NCBI GenBank assembly: GCA_018830135.1
Contig: JAHJTB010000365.1
Coordinates: 1-59,835, forward strand
Length of the DNA: 59,835 nt
DNA from: Pseudomonadota bacterium
GTDB lineage: Bacteria; Desulfobacterota; Desulfarculia; Adiutricales; JAGVGV01
Direction of reading: 5' to 3'
Made by a program: the position numbers and the translations under genes. Positions within the stretch are counted from its first letter, which is position 1. Every line of letters begins with the position of its first letter. Below, one piece after another: positions 22,661-31,437 of the stretch. The notes under the pieces were generated by a model. The model was not told the origin of the DNA, searched no databases, and saw only the letters and a program-made list of their open reading frames with translations.

Positions 22661-25600
22661 CCCGTTGTCCTCGGGCATTTTCAGGTCGGCCTGGATGGCC
22701 AGACGCTGGATTGCGCGGAACAGTTCGGTCGTGTCTTCCCTGACTTGGCGTCTGGGAGGAGCCGAGGCGGCCAGCCATTCCCGGAGCGGGGTTTTCCCCG
22801 GCGTCCGGTCCGCGGCCGCCAGTCTTTTCAGGCGGATGATTCGCCGTCCGGCGCGGATGACGACCCGGCGCCCGAATCGGGACAGGCGCACGTGGCTGAT
22901 GCTTTCGGCCGGGACGAGCAGGCGTTCCGAAGGCGAGGTCAGGGCCAGTCCTTCCGGGACCAGGTCGACGAAGTACCCGTCCGCGCTGCGGCGGTTCATC
23001 AGGTAGAGCAGTCCCAGCCAGGTGGGGGTCAGCAGGACGGCCAGGGCGGCCACGGCCTGGACCAGGAGGCCCAGGTAGAAGACCAGGGCTTCGATGGCAA
23101 GTTTGGTCAGGCTGGGGGCCTGGAGGACCGCCTGATGATACTGCTTCAGGAGCCAGGGGGCGATGGCGACGAGACCCACCGCGAGGGCGCCGGCCTGCAG
23201 GACGACCATGAGGACCAGGACGATCCCGGCCCCGCGCCGCCGGGTCCAATAGAAGGCGCGGCCCCGGGGCGGTTCGGTGAAGCGGGGACCCTTGAGGGCG
23301 GAACGGACCTGGTCGCCCAGGCCTTCGAACAGGGTGTACATGACCGGAACCACGACCAGGGTCAGGATCGTGGCGAAACCGATGCCGAAGATGATGACCA
23401 CGCCCAGACCTTCCCATAGTTCATCGGTGATGGTCAGGGTGATGATGCCGCCGATGGTGGTCACCGTGGTCGAGAGGATGGGGCGCAGCCGCTGCTGTCC
23501 GGCCAGGACCACGGAGTCGAAGATATTGCCGCCGGTCTGCCGGTTGCGGTTGATGCAGTCGACCAGCACGATGGAGTCGTTGACCACGATGCCGGTCAGG
23601 CCGACCAGGCCGATGAAGCTCATCACGGAAAAGTTGTTGTGGGTGATCAGCAGGCCGATCATGGCCCCGACCACGGAAAGTGGCAGGGCGGTCATGATGG
23701 CGAAGGGCTGATAGAAGGAATTGAACTGGGCCACCAGCAGGGTGAAAATGATAATGAAGGCCACCGCATAGGCCAGTTTGAGGCTGGCGAAGGACTCGGC
23801 GGTATCCTTGAAATCCCCTGAAAAATCGAAGGTGTATCCTTCCGGCAGCCGATAGCTGGCCAGTTTGTCCTGGAGCTCCTTGCTGACCTCGACCGCGGAG
23901 CGGCCCTCGCTCTGGGCCGTGATGCGAACGACCCGCCGCCGGTCCACGTGACGAATGGTATTCAGTCCCGGTCCATGGGTGAATTCGGAGAAGTTGCCCA
24001 GAGGCACCAGGGCTCCGGTGATGGACCGGACCCGGACCTTGTCCAGCATTTCCGGACCGGTCCTCGATTCGGGGGAGTAGCGCACCTTGAGGTCGTATTT
24101 CTTGGAGACGTCCAGTTCGTCGCGGAAGTCCCGGATGTCCAGGCCGGCCGTGGCCCCGCGCATGGTCGTGGCCACCGCGGTCAAAGGCACTCCCAGGGAG
24201 GCCGCCTTGGCCCGGTCCACCTCGACCCGGAGTTCGGGCGGGGCGCCGGTAAAATCGTCCTTGATCTCGACGGCCCCGGGGATGGCGCTCAGGATCGATT
24301 TGACGTCCGTGTTGATCCGGCGCAGGACGCTCAGGTCCGGCCCGTAGATGTTGGCCACGATGGGCGCCAGCCGGGGCGGTCCCCAGGCCAGGGGGCGGTA
24401 GGTGATGCTGGCCCCGGGAATCCGGTCCAGAAGGGGCCGGATGCGTTTCTGGATTTCCTTGTGGGAGGCCCGCTTGAACTCATGGCCGTCCTTGAGTTCC
24501 ACGGTCACTTCGGCGAAATGGGACTGGGGGCCGGCCGTGACCTGGACCTCGAAGGCGCTGGGCATCTTGATGCCCACGCTGGAAACGACCTGGACCGCCT
24601 CGGGCACCCGTTGCCTGACGATCGCTTCCACCCGCCGGGCCACGGCGTCGGTCTCGTCCACCTCGGTCCCGGGCGGGGTCTCGATGGTGATGTAGATGAA
24701 GTCGAAGTCGATGTCCGGAAACATTTCCACCGAGACCACCCCGGCGGCCAGCAGGCTGCCGGCCCCGGCCAGGGCCACCACGGCCAGGAGCGCCAGAAGG
24801 ACACGGTGGTTCATGGACCAGGCCACGCCCAGGACATAGAGCTTTTTCAGCCAGCGCATGTCATCTTCCGGACTGACGACCCGGCCCTCCTTGACCGACT
24901 GCTTCATGAATCGCGACAGAATAAGGGGGCTGGTGACCAGGGCCACGACCAGGCTGCTCAAGAGGGCGATGGTCACCGTCTTGGGCATGAAGCCCATGTA
25001 CTTGCCCGTGGTCCCGGTCATGAGGAGCATGGGCAGGAAGGCGGCCATGGTGGTCAGGGTCGCGGATATGACCGGCAGGGCGATTTCACCCACGCCGTCC
25101 ATGATGGCCGTCAGCCGGTCCTTGCCGAGCTGGTAGTGGTGATAGGCGTTCTCGACCACGATAATGGCGTTGTCCACCAGCATGCCGATGCACAGGACCA
25201 GGGCGAAGCGGACCATGTTGTTGTTGGTGATGCCGGCGACATGGAGCAGAACGAAGGTGAGGAGCAGGGACAGGGGGATGGAAAGCGAGGTGATGACCGA
25301 GTTCCTCAGCCCCATGGCGAAAAACAGGACGAAGATGACGATGAGCAGGCCGGTCACGGCCGAGTTGCTCATGATGTCGAAACCCTGCTGGATGAAGCGG
25401 GACTGGTCCGCGGTGATGACCGTGTGAACGCCGGCCGGGAACCCCTTTTCCAGGCGTTTGATCTCCTGGCGGACCTTTTCCGCGGTCTTGAGTATGTTGG
25501 CGCCGCTGCGTTTCTTGACCGAGATCGAAACCGAGGAACGGTCGTCGACCCGGGAGTAGGTCACGTCCTCGGCGTGTCCGTCCACGACCCGGGCCACGTC

Positions 25601-26365
25601 GCCCAGATAGACGACCCGGTCGCCGGCCGTGATCAAAGGCACCTGCTCGTAGTCCTGGACCCGTTTGACCTCGGTCAGGGTCCGGAGCAGGAAGCGCCGG
25701 CGGGAGGTGTTGACCATGCCGCCGGGTATGTTCACGTCCGACCGCTTGACCGCGTCGTACACGTCGAGAATGGTCAGGCCGTACTGGTTCAGTCTTTCCG
25801 GGTCCAGGTAGATTTGAATCTCGCGGGTCAGGCCGCCCGAAACCACGGTTTCCAGGACTTCCGGCAGCAGATCGAGCTGGTCGGCCACGGTTTCGGTCAG
25901 GCGCTTGAGCCGGATCGGGTCGATGTCTCCGACCACGGAGATGATCATGATCGGGATGTCGGACAGGGTGATCTCTTCCACGCTGGAGTCGTCCGCGTCG
26001 TCCGGGAGGTCGGACCGGGCCTCGGTCACCTTGTCCCGGACCTTCTGCAGGGATCGCTCGACGTCCGCGTCCACGTCGAACTCGACGACGACCACGGAAA
26101 CGCTTTCCGGGGATGAGGAACGCACCTCCTTGACGTCCTTCAGGCCGGACAGGGCCTCTTCAAGGGGATTGGTGACCAGGCTTTCCACTTCGCTGGGCGA
26201 GGCCCCCGGATAGGGGGTTATGACGATGGCGATGGGCGCGGATATCTCCGGTTCGCCTTCCTTGGGCATCTGCTGATAGGCCACCGTGCCCGCGACGATG
26301 GGCAGGACGATGACCAGCAGGGTGAAAATCCGGCTGTAGCGGATGATGAACTGAAAAAATTTCAT
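22655..26365 (-). CDS. RND-family efflux permease with extra C-terminal domain
   Basis: A 1236-residue inner-membrane permease. The typical RND core covers about residues 1-1045: first transmembrane helix at 10-30, periplasmic loops, and a TM4 signature IGMLVDNAIIVVEN with one Asp of the usual Asp-Asp pair and Asn in the second place. The second half has GIVVNDSIVLVD. Members of this type export hydrophobic compounds driven by protons. Beyond the last core helix there are about 190 extra residues: two hydrophobic segments (about 1070-1096 and 1120-1150) and a basic soluble tail (YFVDLVPEGLALTSPSER onward). Such tails are not part of ordinary RND pumps. The start overlaps the adaptor stop (TGATG). 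No outer-membrane TolC gene is adjacent. Confidence 0.93.
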   Translation of the reverse strand: MKFFQFIIRYSRIFTLLVIVLPIVAGTVAYQQMPKEGEPEISAPIAIVITPYPGASPSEVESLVTNPLEEALSGLKDVKEVRSSSPESVSVVVVEFDVDADVERSLQKVRDKVTEARSDLPDDADDSSVEEITLSDIPIMIISVVGDIDPIRLKRLTETVADQLDLLPEVLETVVSGGLTREIQIYLDPERLNQYGLTILDVYDAVKRSDVNIPGGMVNTSRRRFLLRTLTEVKRVQDYEQVPLITAGDRVVYLGDVARVVDGHAEDVTYSRVDDRSSVSISVKKRSGANILKTAEKVRQEIKRLEKGFPAGVHTVITADQSRFIQQGFDIMSNSAVTGLLIVIFVLFFAMGLRNSVITSLSIPLSLLLTFVLLHVAGITNNNMVRFALVLCIGMLVDNAIIVVENAYHHYQLGKDRLTAIMDGVGEIALPVISATLTTMAAFLPMLLMTGTTGKYMGFMPKTVTIALLSSLVVALVTSPLILSRFMKQSVKEGRVVSPEDDMRWLKKLYVLGVAWSMNHRVLLALLAVVALAGAGSLLAAGVVSVEMFPDIDFDFIYITIETPPGTEVDETDAVARRVEAIVRQRVPEAVQVVSSVGIKMPSAFEVQVTAGPQSHFAEVTVELKDGHEFKRASHKEIQKRIRPLLDRIPGASITYRPLAWGPPRLAPIVANIYGPDLSVLRRINTDVKSILSAIPGAVEIKDDFTGAPPELRVEVDRAKAASLGVPLTAVATTMRGATAGLDIRDFRDELDVSKKYDLKVRYSPESRTGPEMLDKVRVRSITGALVPLGNFSEFTHGPGLNTIRHVDRRRVVRITAQSEGRSAVEVSKELQDKLASYRLPEGYTFDFSGDFKDTAESFASLKLAYAVAFIIIFTLLVAQFNSFYQPFAIMTALPLSVVGAMIGLLITHNNFSVMSFIGLVGLTGIVVNDSIVLVDCINRNRQTGGNIFDSVVLAGQQRLRPILSTTVTTIGGIITLTITDELWEGLGVVIIFGIGFATILTLVVVPVMYTLFEGLGDQVRSALKGPRFTEPPRGRAFYWTRRRGAGIVLVLMVVLQAGALAVGLVAIAPWLLKQYHQAVLQAPSLTKLAIEALVFYLGLLVQAVAALAVLLTPTWLGLLYLMNRRSADGYFVDLVPEGLALTSPSERLLVPAESISHVRLSRFGRRVVIRAGRRIIRLKRLAAADRTPGKTPLREWLAASAPPRRQVREDTTELFRAIQRLAIQADLKMPEDNGL

Positions 26366-27492
26366 CAGCCCTGGGCCGGTTTGGGGGGCGCGAGCAGGAC
26401 CTTGGTTCCCGATTCGAGGAACTGCTGGCCGGTGACGATGAGCATATCACCCGGGGCCAGTCCGCCCAGGACGCGGACGCGGTCGCCCAGGGCCGGCCCC
26501 AGTTCGATGCGCCGCCGGACGGCGGTCTGGTCGGGACCGAGGAGGAAGACCTCCTGGGAGCCCTCACGGTAGATGACCGCGTTCTGGGGAATGACCATGG
26601 CCTGTTTTTCCACCCGCGTGGTCAGGCTGATACGGGCGGTCAGTCCGGCCTTGAGGAAGAGGTCCGAATTGTCCACGAGGACCTCGACGCCAAAGGTGTT
26701 GGTCGTGGGATCGGCCCGGATGCCGATGACGTCGATCCGGCCCTTGAACTCGCGCTGGGGGTAGGCTTCGACCACGACCCGGACCGGATCGTCGCGATCC
26801 AGGTGGATGTAGTCCCGTTCGTTCAAAAAGAGTTTGACCCGCATGGGGTCCAGATCGACCAGGATGATCAGGGGCTGGCCCGGGGCGACCGTCTGGCCGG
26901 TTTCGACCGTTCTGAGGGCGACCAGTCCGCCGAAGGGCGCCGATATCCGGGTCTTGGCCAGTCGTTCCCGGGCGATCGCCACGCCGGTCCTGGCCCGGGC
27001 CGTCTGGGCCTGGGCGGACTTGTATTCCGCTTCCATCCGTTCGAAGGCTTCGGCGGCGATGACCTGGCGAGGCAGGAGCTTGCGGCCCCGGTCATAGGCC
27101 TTGGCCGCCGCCTCGAAGCCGGCCTCGGTCAGGGTCAGATTGGCCTGGGCCTCGGCCAGGGCCAGCCGGTAGTCGGTCGGGTCGATCTCGACCAGGGTCT
27201 GGCCGGCTTCGACCCGGCCGCCCACGTCCACGGGGTGGGAAACGGCCACCCCGGCCACTTCGGCCGACAGGGTCACTTCCCGGTTGGCGGCCAGGCGGCC
27301 CACGGCTTCCACCACCACCGGCCGGTCCGCCGGCTCGACCCGGAAGACCTGGACCGGAATGGGTTTGTCCTCATGGGTTTCCGTCCCGGCCTGTTCGGAA
27401 CAGCCCGCGCACAGAAGGCCCCAGGCGAAAAGAATGATCAGCCCGAGCCGGAAGACCCACGGTCTCGAATGTCCGTCTGGATAGGTCGGCAT
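26365..27492 (-). CDS. RND periplasmic adaptor (membrane fusion protein) lipoprotein
   Basis: A 375-residue adaptor. The N-terminal hydrophobic segment (LGLIILFAWGLLCAGC) ends in a lipobox-like CAGC, so a lipid-anchored periplasmic protein is likely. The domain order is lipoyl/barrel-sandwich hybrid (VTLSAEVAGVAVS, VGGRVEAGQTLVEID), an alpha-hairpin (about 115-185), the return of the lipoyl domain (RISAPFGGLVALRTVETG), a beta-barrel, and a membrane-proximal domain with QNAVIYREGSQEVFL. It bridges the permease to an outer-membrane channel. It is the first gene of a two-gene operon with the permease. Confidence 0.93.
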   Translation of the reverse strand: MPTYPDGHSRPWVFRLGLIILFAWGLLCAGCSEQAGTETHEDKPIPVQVFRVEPADRPVVVEAVGRLAANREVTLSAEVAGVAVSHPVDVGGRVEAGQTLVEIDPTDYRLALAEAQANLTLTEAGFEAAAKAYDRGRKLLPRQVIAAEAFERMEAEYKSAQAQTARARTGVAIARERLAKTRISAPFGGLVALRTVETGQTVAPGQPLIILVDLDPMRVKLFLNERDYIHLDRDDPVRVVVEAYPQREFKGRIDVIGIRADPTTNTFGVEVLVDNSDLFLKAGLTARISLTTRVEKQAMVIPQNAVIYREGSQEVFLLGPDQTAVRRRIELGPALGDRVRVLGGLAPGDMLIVTGQQFLESGTKVLLAPPKPAQG

Positions 27493-27608
27493 GGTTTCAA
27501 CCCGAATGCGTCCTGGAGTTCATCCTTTCCATCATACCGGTCTTTCGAGGCAAAGGCGACCGGAAAATGATAGCCCCATCCGTCCGGCCATGCAAGCCGG
27601 AACGCCGG

Positions 27609-28619
27609 TCAGCCCTCCTGGACCAGGGCCACGCGGCCGATGGACCGGCGGCCCATGACCGCGGCCATGGCCTCCTGGAACCGGTCCAAGGGGAAACGGT
27701 GCGAGATGTGCGGCCGAATGCCTCCCTGTTCGTACCAGCGGCAAAGCCGGTCCATGAGGTCCCGGACCCGGGGCTCGTATTCCAGCCGCACGTCGTCCGG
27801 ACTCCAGCCCAGATAATAGCCCCAGTTCAGACCGCGGACGCTGATGTTCTTGACCAGCAGAATATTGGCCGGAATGCTGGGGATGCGGCCCGAGGTGAAG
27901 CCGACCGGCATGATCCGGCCTTCGGCCGCCAGGCAGCGCAGGGACTGGTCGAATACGTCGCCGCCCACCGGGTCGAGCACGGCGTCGGTCCCGCGTCCGC
28001 CGGTGATCTCGAGGACCCGTTCGCGGAAGTCTTCACTCTGATAGTCGATGACGTGGTCCGCGCCGTGATCCAGGGCCGCGGCCCGTTTTTCCGCGGTGGA
28101 GGCGGCGCCCACGACCCGGGCCCCGCATAGCTTGCCGATCTCGACGGCGGCCAGTCCCACCCCGCCGGCGCAGCCGTGGACCAGCAGGGTCTGGCCCGGC
28201 CGAACGTCGAGCAGATGGGGCCAGGTCAAAGCGGCGCAGGCCGTGGCGTATGAGCTGGGCAGGGCGATGGCCTCGGCAAAGTCCATCGAGTCCGGGATGG
28301 CATGGACGCCCACCTCGTCGGCCACGACCGCTTCGGCCATGCCGCCCCAGTCCACGGCCGCGGCCACGCGGTCGCCGACCTTGAAGCGCGTCGCCCCCGG
28401 ACCGGTCTCCGCGATCACCCCGGCCACCTCGGTGCCCGGGGCAAAAGGCAGCGGCGGCCGGCGCTGGTACCGGCCGCTGACCCAAAGGCTGACGGCGAAG
28501 CTGACGCCCGTGGCCCGGACGTCGATCCGGACATGTCCCGGCCTGATCTCCGGTTCCGGAACGTCCTCCACGGCCAGATTTTGATAATCCGTATATTCAC
28601 GAACCCAGACGGCCTTCAT
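27609..28619 (-). CDS. Zinc-independent quinone oxidoreductase-type MDR protein
   Basis: A 336-residue medium-chain dehydrogenase/reductase similar to NADPH:quinone oxidoreductases. The catalytic domain is at 1-125; the nucleotide-binding domain carries VHGCAGGVGLAAVEIG at about 146-161 and YQSEDFRERVLEITGGRGTD; zinc-binding Cys and His are absent from their usual places. FTSGRIPSIPANILLVKN is a family block. GAGGA lies before the ATG at 28619; the reading frame continues upstream to 29087 but that part is a low-complexity shadow. The nearest genes on the same strand are over 100 bp away, so it is probably monocistronic. Confidence 0.93.
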   Translation of the reverse strand: MKAVWVREYTDYQNLAVEDVPEPEIRPGHVRIDVRATGVSFAVSLWVSGRYQRRPPLPFAPGTEVAGVIAETGPGATRFKVGDRVAAAVDWGGMAEAVVADEVGVHAIPDSMDFAEAIALPSSYATACAALTWPHLLDVRPGQTLLVHGCAGGVGLAAVEIGKLCGARVVGAASTAEKRAAALDHGADHVIDYQSEDFRERVLEITGGRGTDAVLDPVGGDVFDQSLRCLAAEGRIMPVGFTSGRIPSIPANILLVKNISVRGLNWGYYLGWSPDDVRLEYEPRVRDLMDRLCRWYEQGGIRPHISHRFPLDRFQEAMAAVMGRRSIGRVALVQEG

Positions 28620-28706
28620 GTAATCGTCCTCCGATGCGCGGGGTTTTGCGGGATGATAGCATAATTCGTTTTCCACGGGCCACGCTCGAAGCGGGCTCGG
28701 GGACGG

Positions 28707-28734
28707 TTGACAAATTTGCGCCGTCATAGATAAT
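28707..28734 (+). promoter_or_regulatory. Sigma-70 promoter of the zinc-ribbon/thioredoxin operon
   Basis: TTGACA at 28707-28712 and GATAAT at 28729-28734 with a 16-bp spacer, about 36 bp before the GTG start of the next gene. Confidence 0.6.
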
Positions 28735-28769
28735 GGTCCCAAGAACGGCCTGAAAAGGAGAATACGATC

Positions 28770-29033
28770 GTGCTGATCTGCGAGGCTTGCGGTCACGAAA
28801 ACGAAGGACGGCTTTGCGACGAATGCGGGGAATCCAGCCCGGCCCAGGCGCGGTTCTGCTGCCACTGCGGCCGGGAACTGGGCCCGGCCCGGGAGGCCGG
28901 CGGGGCCGAACCCGGCCAGGACCCTTACGACCTGGACAACCGGACTCTGTGCACGGACGATTCCTGCATCGGCATCATCAATGAGGAGGGCGTCTGCTCC
29001 GAGTGCGGCAAACCGTATCGACCCGAGGGGTGA
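28770..29033 (+). CDS. Small double zinc-ribbon protein
   Basis: An 87-residue protein starting at GTG with AAGGAG 9 bases upstream. Three CxxC knuckles pack in the first 35 residues (CEACG, CDECG, CCHCG), and a C-terminal pair (CTDDSC...CSECG) completes a second ribbon. The middle is acidic. There is no catalytic motif; it may bind zinc, nucleic acid or a partner. It lies 4 bp upstream of the thioredoxin gene, so the two are translated together. Pairing with a thioredoxin suggests redox-linked handling of metal or thiols (inference). Confidence 0.75.
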   Translation: MLICEACGHENEGRLCDECGESSPAQARFCCHCGRELGPAREAGGAEPGQDPYDLDNRTLCTDDSCIGIINEEGVCSECGKPYRPEG

Positions 29034-29037
29034 GAGC

Positions 29038-29496
29038 ATGACCGGTTCGGATTCCGTGATCGTCCGCTGCCCGTCCTGCGGGACCAAAAACCGTATCCCC
29101 GCAAGCCGGCTGAATCAAGGGCCCAAGTGCGGAAAATGCCAGGCGGCCCTGAACGCGGAAACGCTCGAGGGCCCGGCCGGGCCGGTGGTCGTGACCGACG
29201 CGAACTTCGAACCCGAGGTCCTGCGTTCCCCCCTGCCCGTGCTCCTGGACTGCTGGGCCGAATGGTGCGGGCCCTGCCGCATGGTCGGGCCCATCGTCGA
29301 AGAACTGGCCCGCGAATGGCAAGGCCGGATCAAGGTCGGCAAGCTCAACGTCGATCAGAACCCCGGAACCGCGGGACGTTTCCAGATTCGAAGCATCCCC
29401 ACCCTGCTGGTCTTCGACCGGGGCCAGGTGGCCGACACCATCGTCGGCGCACTGCCCAAGGCCCAGATCGTCCAGCGCATGTCCCCCTGGCTTTAA
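29038..29496 (+). CDS. trxC: Thioredoxin 2 with N-terminal zinc ribbon
   Basis: A 152-residue protein. Residues 8-40 hold two CxxC pairs (RCPSCG, KCGKCQ) forming the zinc ribbon of Trx2/TrxC; residues about 50-152 are a thioredoxin fold with the active site [10 protein letters not shown] and the cis-proline region SIPTLLVF. It reduces protein disulfides in the cytoplasm. The ATG at 29038 follows the previous stop by 4 bp. Zinc-bound TrxC forms are reported to respond to oxidative stress. The gene is followed after 15 bp by a small coiled-coil gene. Confidence 0.95.
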   Translation: MTGSDSVIVRCPSCGTKNRIPASRLNQGPKCGKCQAALNAETLEGPAGPVVVTDANFEPEVLRSPLPVLLDCWAEWCGPCRMVGPIVEELAREWQGRIKVGKLNVDQNPGTAGRFQIRSIPTLLVFDRGQVADTIVGALPKAQIVQRMSPWL

Positions 29497-29511
29497 CCCG
29501 GAGGCAAGGCC

Positions 29512-29718
29512 ATGTCCGGCACGGTTGACCAGGCGTTCATTCGCCAGATGCAAAAAAAGGTCGAAGACGAACTCCGGAAAAAGGAACGCGAAGTCCTGGA
29601 GTACTGGCGCGGCGAGGTGGACAAGCTGCTCCGGCGTCGCCACCAGGACCTCGCCGGCCTGGCCAGCGACCTCAAGACCCTCAAGGACCGCATGGAAAAG
29701 CGGCTGGCCGCGATCTGA
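29512..29718 (+). CDS. Small coiled-coil protein, unknown
   Basis: A 68-residue, highly charged protein with heptad-like hydrophobic spacing throughout (FIRQMQKKVEDELRKKEREV and onward). CCGGAGG lies 7 bases before the ATG. It is the third gene of the zinc ribbon - trxC unit. I do not recognise the family. A helper that oligomerises or tethers the neighbours is one possibility. Confidence 0.65.
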   Translation: MSGTVDQAFIRQMQKKVEDELRKKEREVLEYWRGEVDKLLRRRHQDLAGLASDLKTLKDRMEKRLAAI

Positions 29719-29924
29719 GGGCCGAAAAGCCTGCTTGAAGCGCCGGGCTGCTTCGGAGGCCCCGGGCTTAAGGGACAAGGCGAAACGTTCCCCGTCTACT
29801 CCTCCCTCCAAAAGACCGCGTTAACAGCCAGGTGCATCCATGGTAGCGGAACGCCGCGCTTGTTGCCGCCTGGCCGTTGTGATAGAGTCCCTTGAAAAAT
29901 GACAGGTTCCATCAAGAGCGGGGG

Positions 29925-29958
29925 CGACACCCAAGCCGGGGTCGTCGTGATTTTTTTT
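29925..29958 (+). terminator. Rho-independent terminator candidate
   Basis: CGAC-A-CCC (29925-29932) can pair with GGGGTCG (29938-29944), with one bulged base, and a run of eight T follows at 29951-29958. It is about 205 bp past the small coiled-coil gene and may end the zinc ribbon - trxC transcript. Confidence 0.5.
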
Positions 29959-30018
29959 CGATAATCCGGCAGGTCCCGGACTCGGGAGACTTGTACGGCG
30001 AAGCCTTGGTGTACGCGG

Positions 30019-30112
30019 ATTTATCAGCCTCTGGCTGATTGCTTCGTCGCCTTTAGGCTTGCAAGGACGGCGCCTGTAAGCTCCGTCACTGCGAGGAGCG
30101 AAGCGACGAAAC
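30019..30112. repeat. Short dispersed repeat, copy B, with inverted arm
   Basis: Positions 30019-30070 match copy A at 14511 (ATTTATCAGCCTCTGGCTG, then ATTGCTTCGTCGCC). A second arm at 30083-30112 (GTCACTGCGAGGAGCGAAGC, then GACGAA) is the reverse complement of the ATTGCTTCGTCGC part, so this copy folds into a hairpin. Copies of GCGAGGAGCGAAGCGACGAA are common in intergenic DNA of many bacteria (recalled). The 29719-30183 region holds nothing else apart from the terminator. Confidence 0.7.
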
Positions 30113-30183
30113 CGTCTGTCTGAATTCAATCAGCTCGCTTCATCCTGAAAATCGAACGGGTCTGAACACAACGGGGGAGGGTG

Positions 30184-31419
30184 ATGGTCAAGCAAAGAGG
30201 GTTTCACTGGGCCTGGGTCGTTCTGGCCGTCTGCTTCGGGGACTTGTTCGTCAACTACTCGATCCGGCTCGGGTACAGCGTCGTGCTCCCGGAAATGATC
30301 CGGGACCTGGGCATCAGCCGGACGGACGCCGGGACGATTTTCAACGCCTACCTGCTGATGTACGTGGCCCTGACGCCTTTAACCGGATACCTGACGGACC
30401 GGATCGGGGCCCGGCGGGTCATCGCCGCCTGCGCCCTGGTCCTGGGGACCGGTTCGATACTCATGGGCACGATCAACAGCCTGTTCTGGGCCTGCGTTTT
30501 CTACGGGGTGGCCGGCCTGGGTTCGACGGGCATGTGGGCCCCCATCGTGACCGTGGTCCAGCGCTGGTTCGCCGTCAGGCGGCGGGGCATGGCCCTGGGG
30601 GTGCTGTCCACGGGCTTCGGTCTGGGCTTTGCCACCATGGGCCTGGTCTTCCCCGCCATCGTCCGTCATTTCAACTGGCGTTTCGCCTGGTATTTCCTGG
30701 GGGGGGCGGCCCTGGTCATGGTCGCGGTCAACGGGCTGCTGCTGCGGAGCGATCCGGATTCGGCCGGTTACCGGCCCTGGGGGGAAACGGGAGACGATAA
30801 ACCGTCGACGGCCGACGCGGCGGCCAAGGCCGCCAGGCCTCCGGCGTCCGTGGCTTTCAGGCAGGGCGCTTTCTGGTTGATCGGCGCCTCGTACTTCTGC
30901 ATCGCCTACTGCGTTTACGGGTTTTCGACCTTCATGATCGACTACGCCCGGTACCAACTGGGCTGGCCCCTGGAACAGGCGAGCTTTCTGGCCACCATCA
31001 GCGGTTTCGGCCAGGTGGCCGGCGTGCTGATCATCCTGCCCCTGTCCGACTACCTGGGCCGGAAGAAGACCATTCTCCTGGCCCACCTGTTCATGGCCCT
31101 GTCCCTGGCCGGACTGTTGCTGGCCGGGGGAGACTGGAAGCTGGTCTACCCCCTGGCCGGGCTGATGGCCGTTTTCGGCGGGGCCATATTTCCGCTTTAC
31201 GGGGCCTGCGCCGGGGACTACTTCCCGCCGGCGATCATGGGCACGGTCATGGGCGCCTGGACGCCCTTCTACGGCCTGGGGGCGGTCGTGGTCCACTGGG
31301 TCACCGGCGCCCTGCGGGACGCCCGGGGCGACTACGACCTGGCCTTCACCATCGCCGTGTCCGCCGCCGTCCTGGCCTTCCTGTTCATGCTTCCGGTCCG
31401 CGGGCGGGTGGAGGGCTGA
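30184..31419 (+). CDS. MFS transporter
   Basis: A 411-residue major facilitator with about 12 predicted transmembrane helices. DRIGARRVIAA between helices 2 and 3 is the MFS signature loop, and WAPIVTVVQRWFAVRRRGMA, then LGVLSTGFGLG follow, as in the OFA/monocarboxylate-like branch; the second half repeats with LSDYLGRKKTILL. It imports or exports a small organic ion; the substrate is unknown. The ATG at 30184 is taken rather than the GTG at 30181, because GGGGGAGG sits too close to the GTG. It ends 18 bp before the convergent MBL gene. Confidence 0.9.
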   Translation: MVKQRGFHWAWVVLAVCFGDLFVNYSIRLGYSVVLPEMIRDLGISRTDAGTIFNAYLLMYVALTPLTGYLTDRIGARRVIAACALVLGTGSILMGTINSLFWACVFYGVAGLGSTGMWAPIVTVVQRWFAVRRRGMALGVLSTGFGLGFATMGLVFPAIVRHFNWRFAWYFLGGAALVMVAVNGLLLRSDPDSAGYRPWGETGDDKPSTADAAAKAARPPASVAFRQGAFWLIGASYFCIAYCVYGFSTFMIDYARYQLGWPLEQASFLATISGFGQVAGVLIILPLSDYLGRKKTILLAHLFMALSLAGLLLAGGDWKLVYPLAGLMAVFGGAIFPLYGACAGDYFPPAIMGTVMGAWTPFYGLGAVVVHWVTGALRDARGDYDLAFTIAVSAAVLAFLFMLPVRGRVEG

Positions 31420-31437
31420 CGGCGAACCCGGGCCGGA

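Noticed and set aside
23948..26116. A 722-codon open frame on the plus strand inside the RND gene
   Set aside because: Gly/His/Asp-rich shadow with no start signal or domain; the opposite strand encodes a full RND pump.
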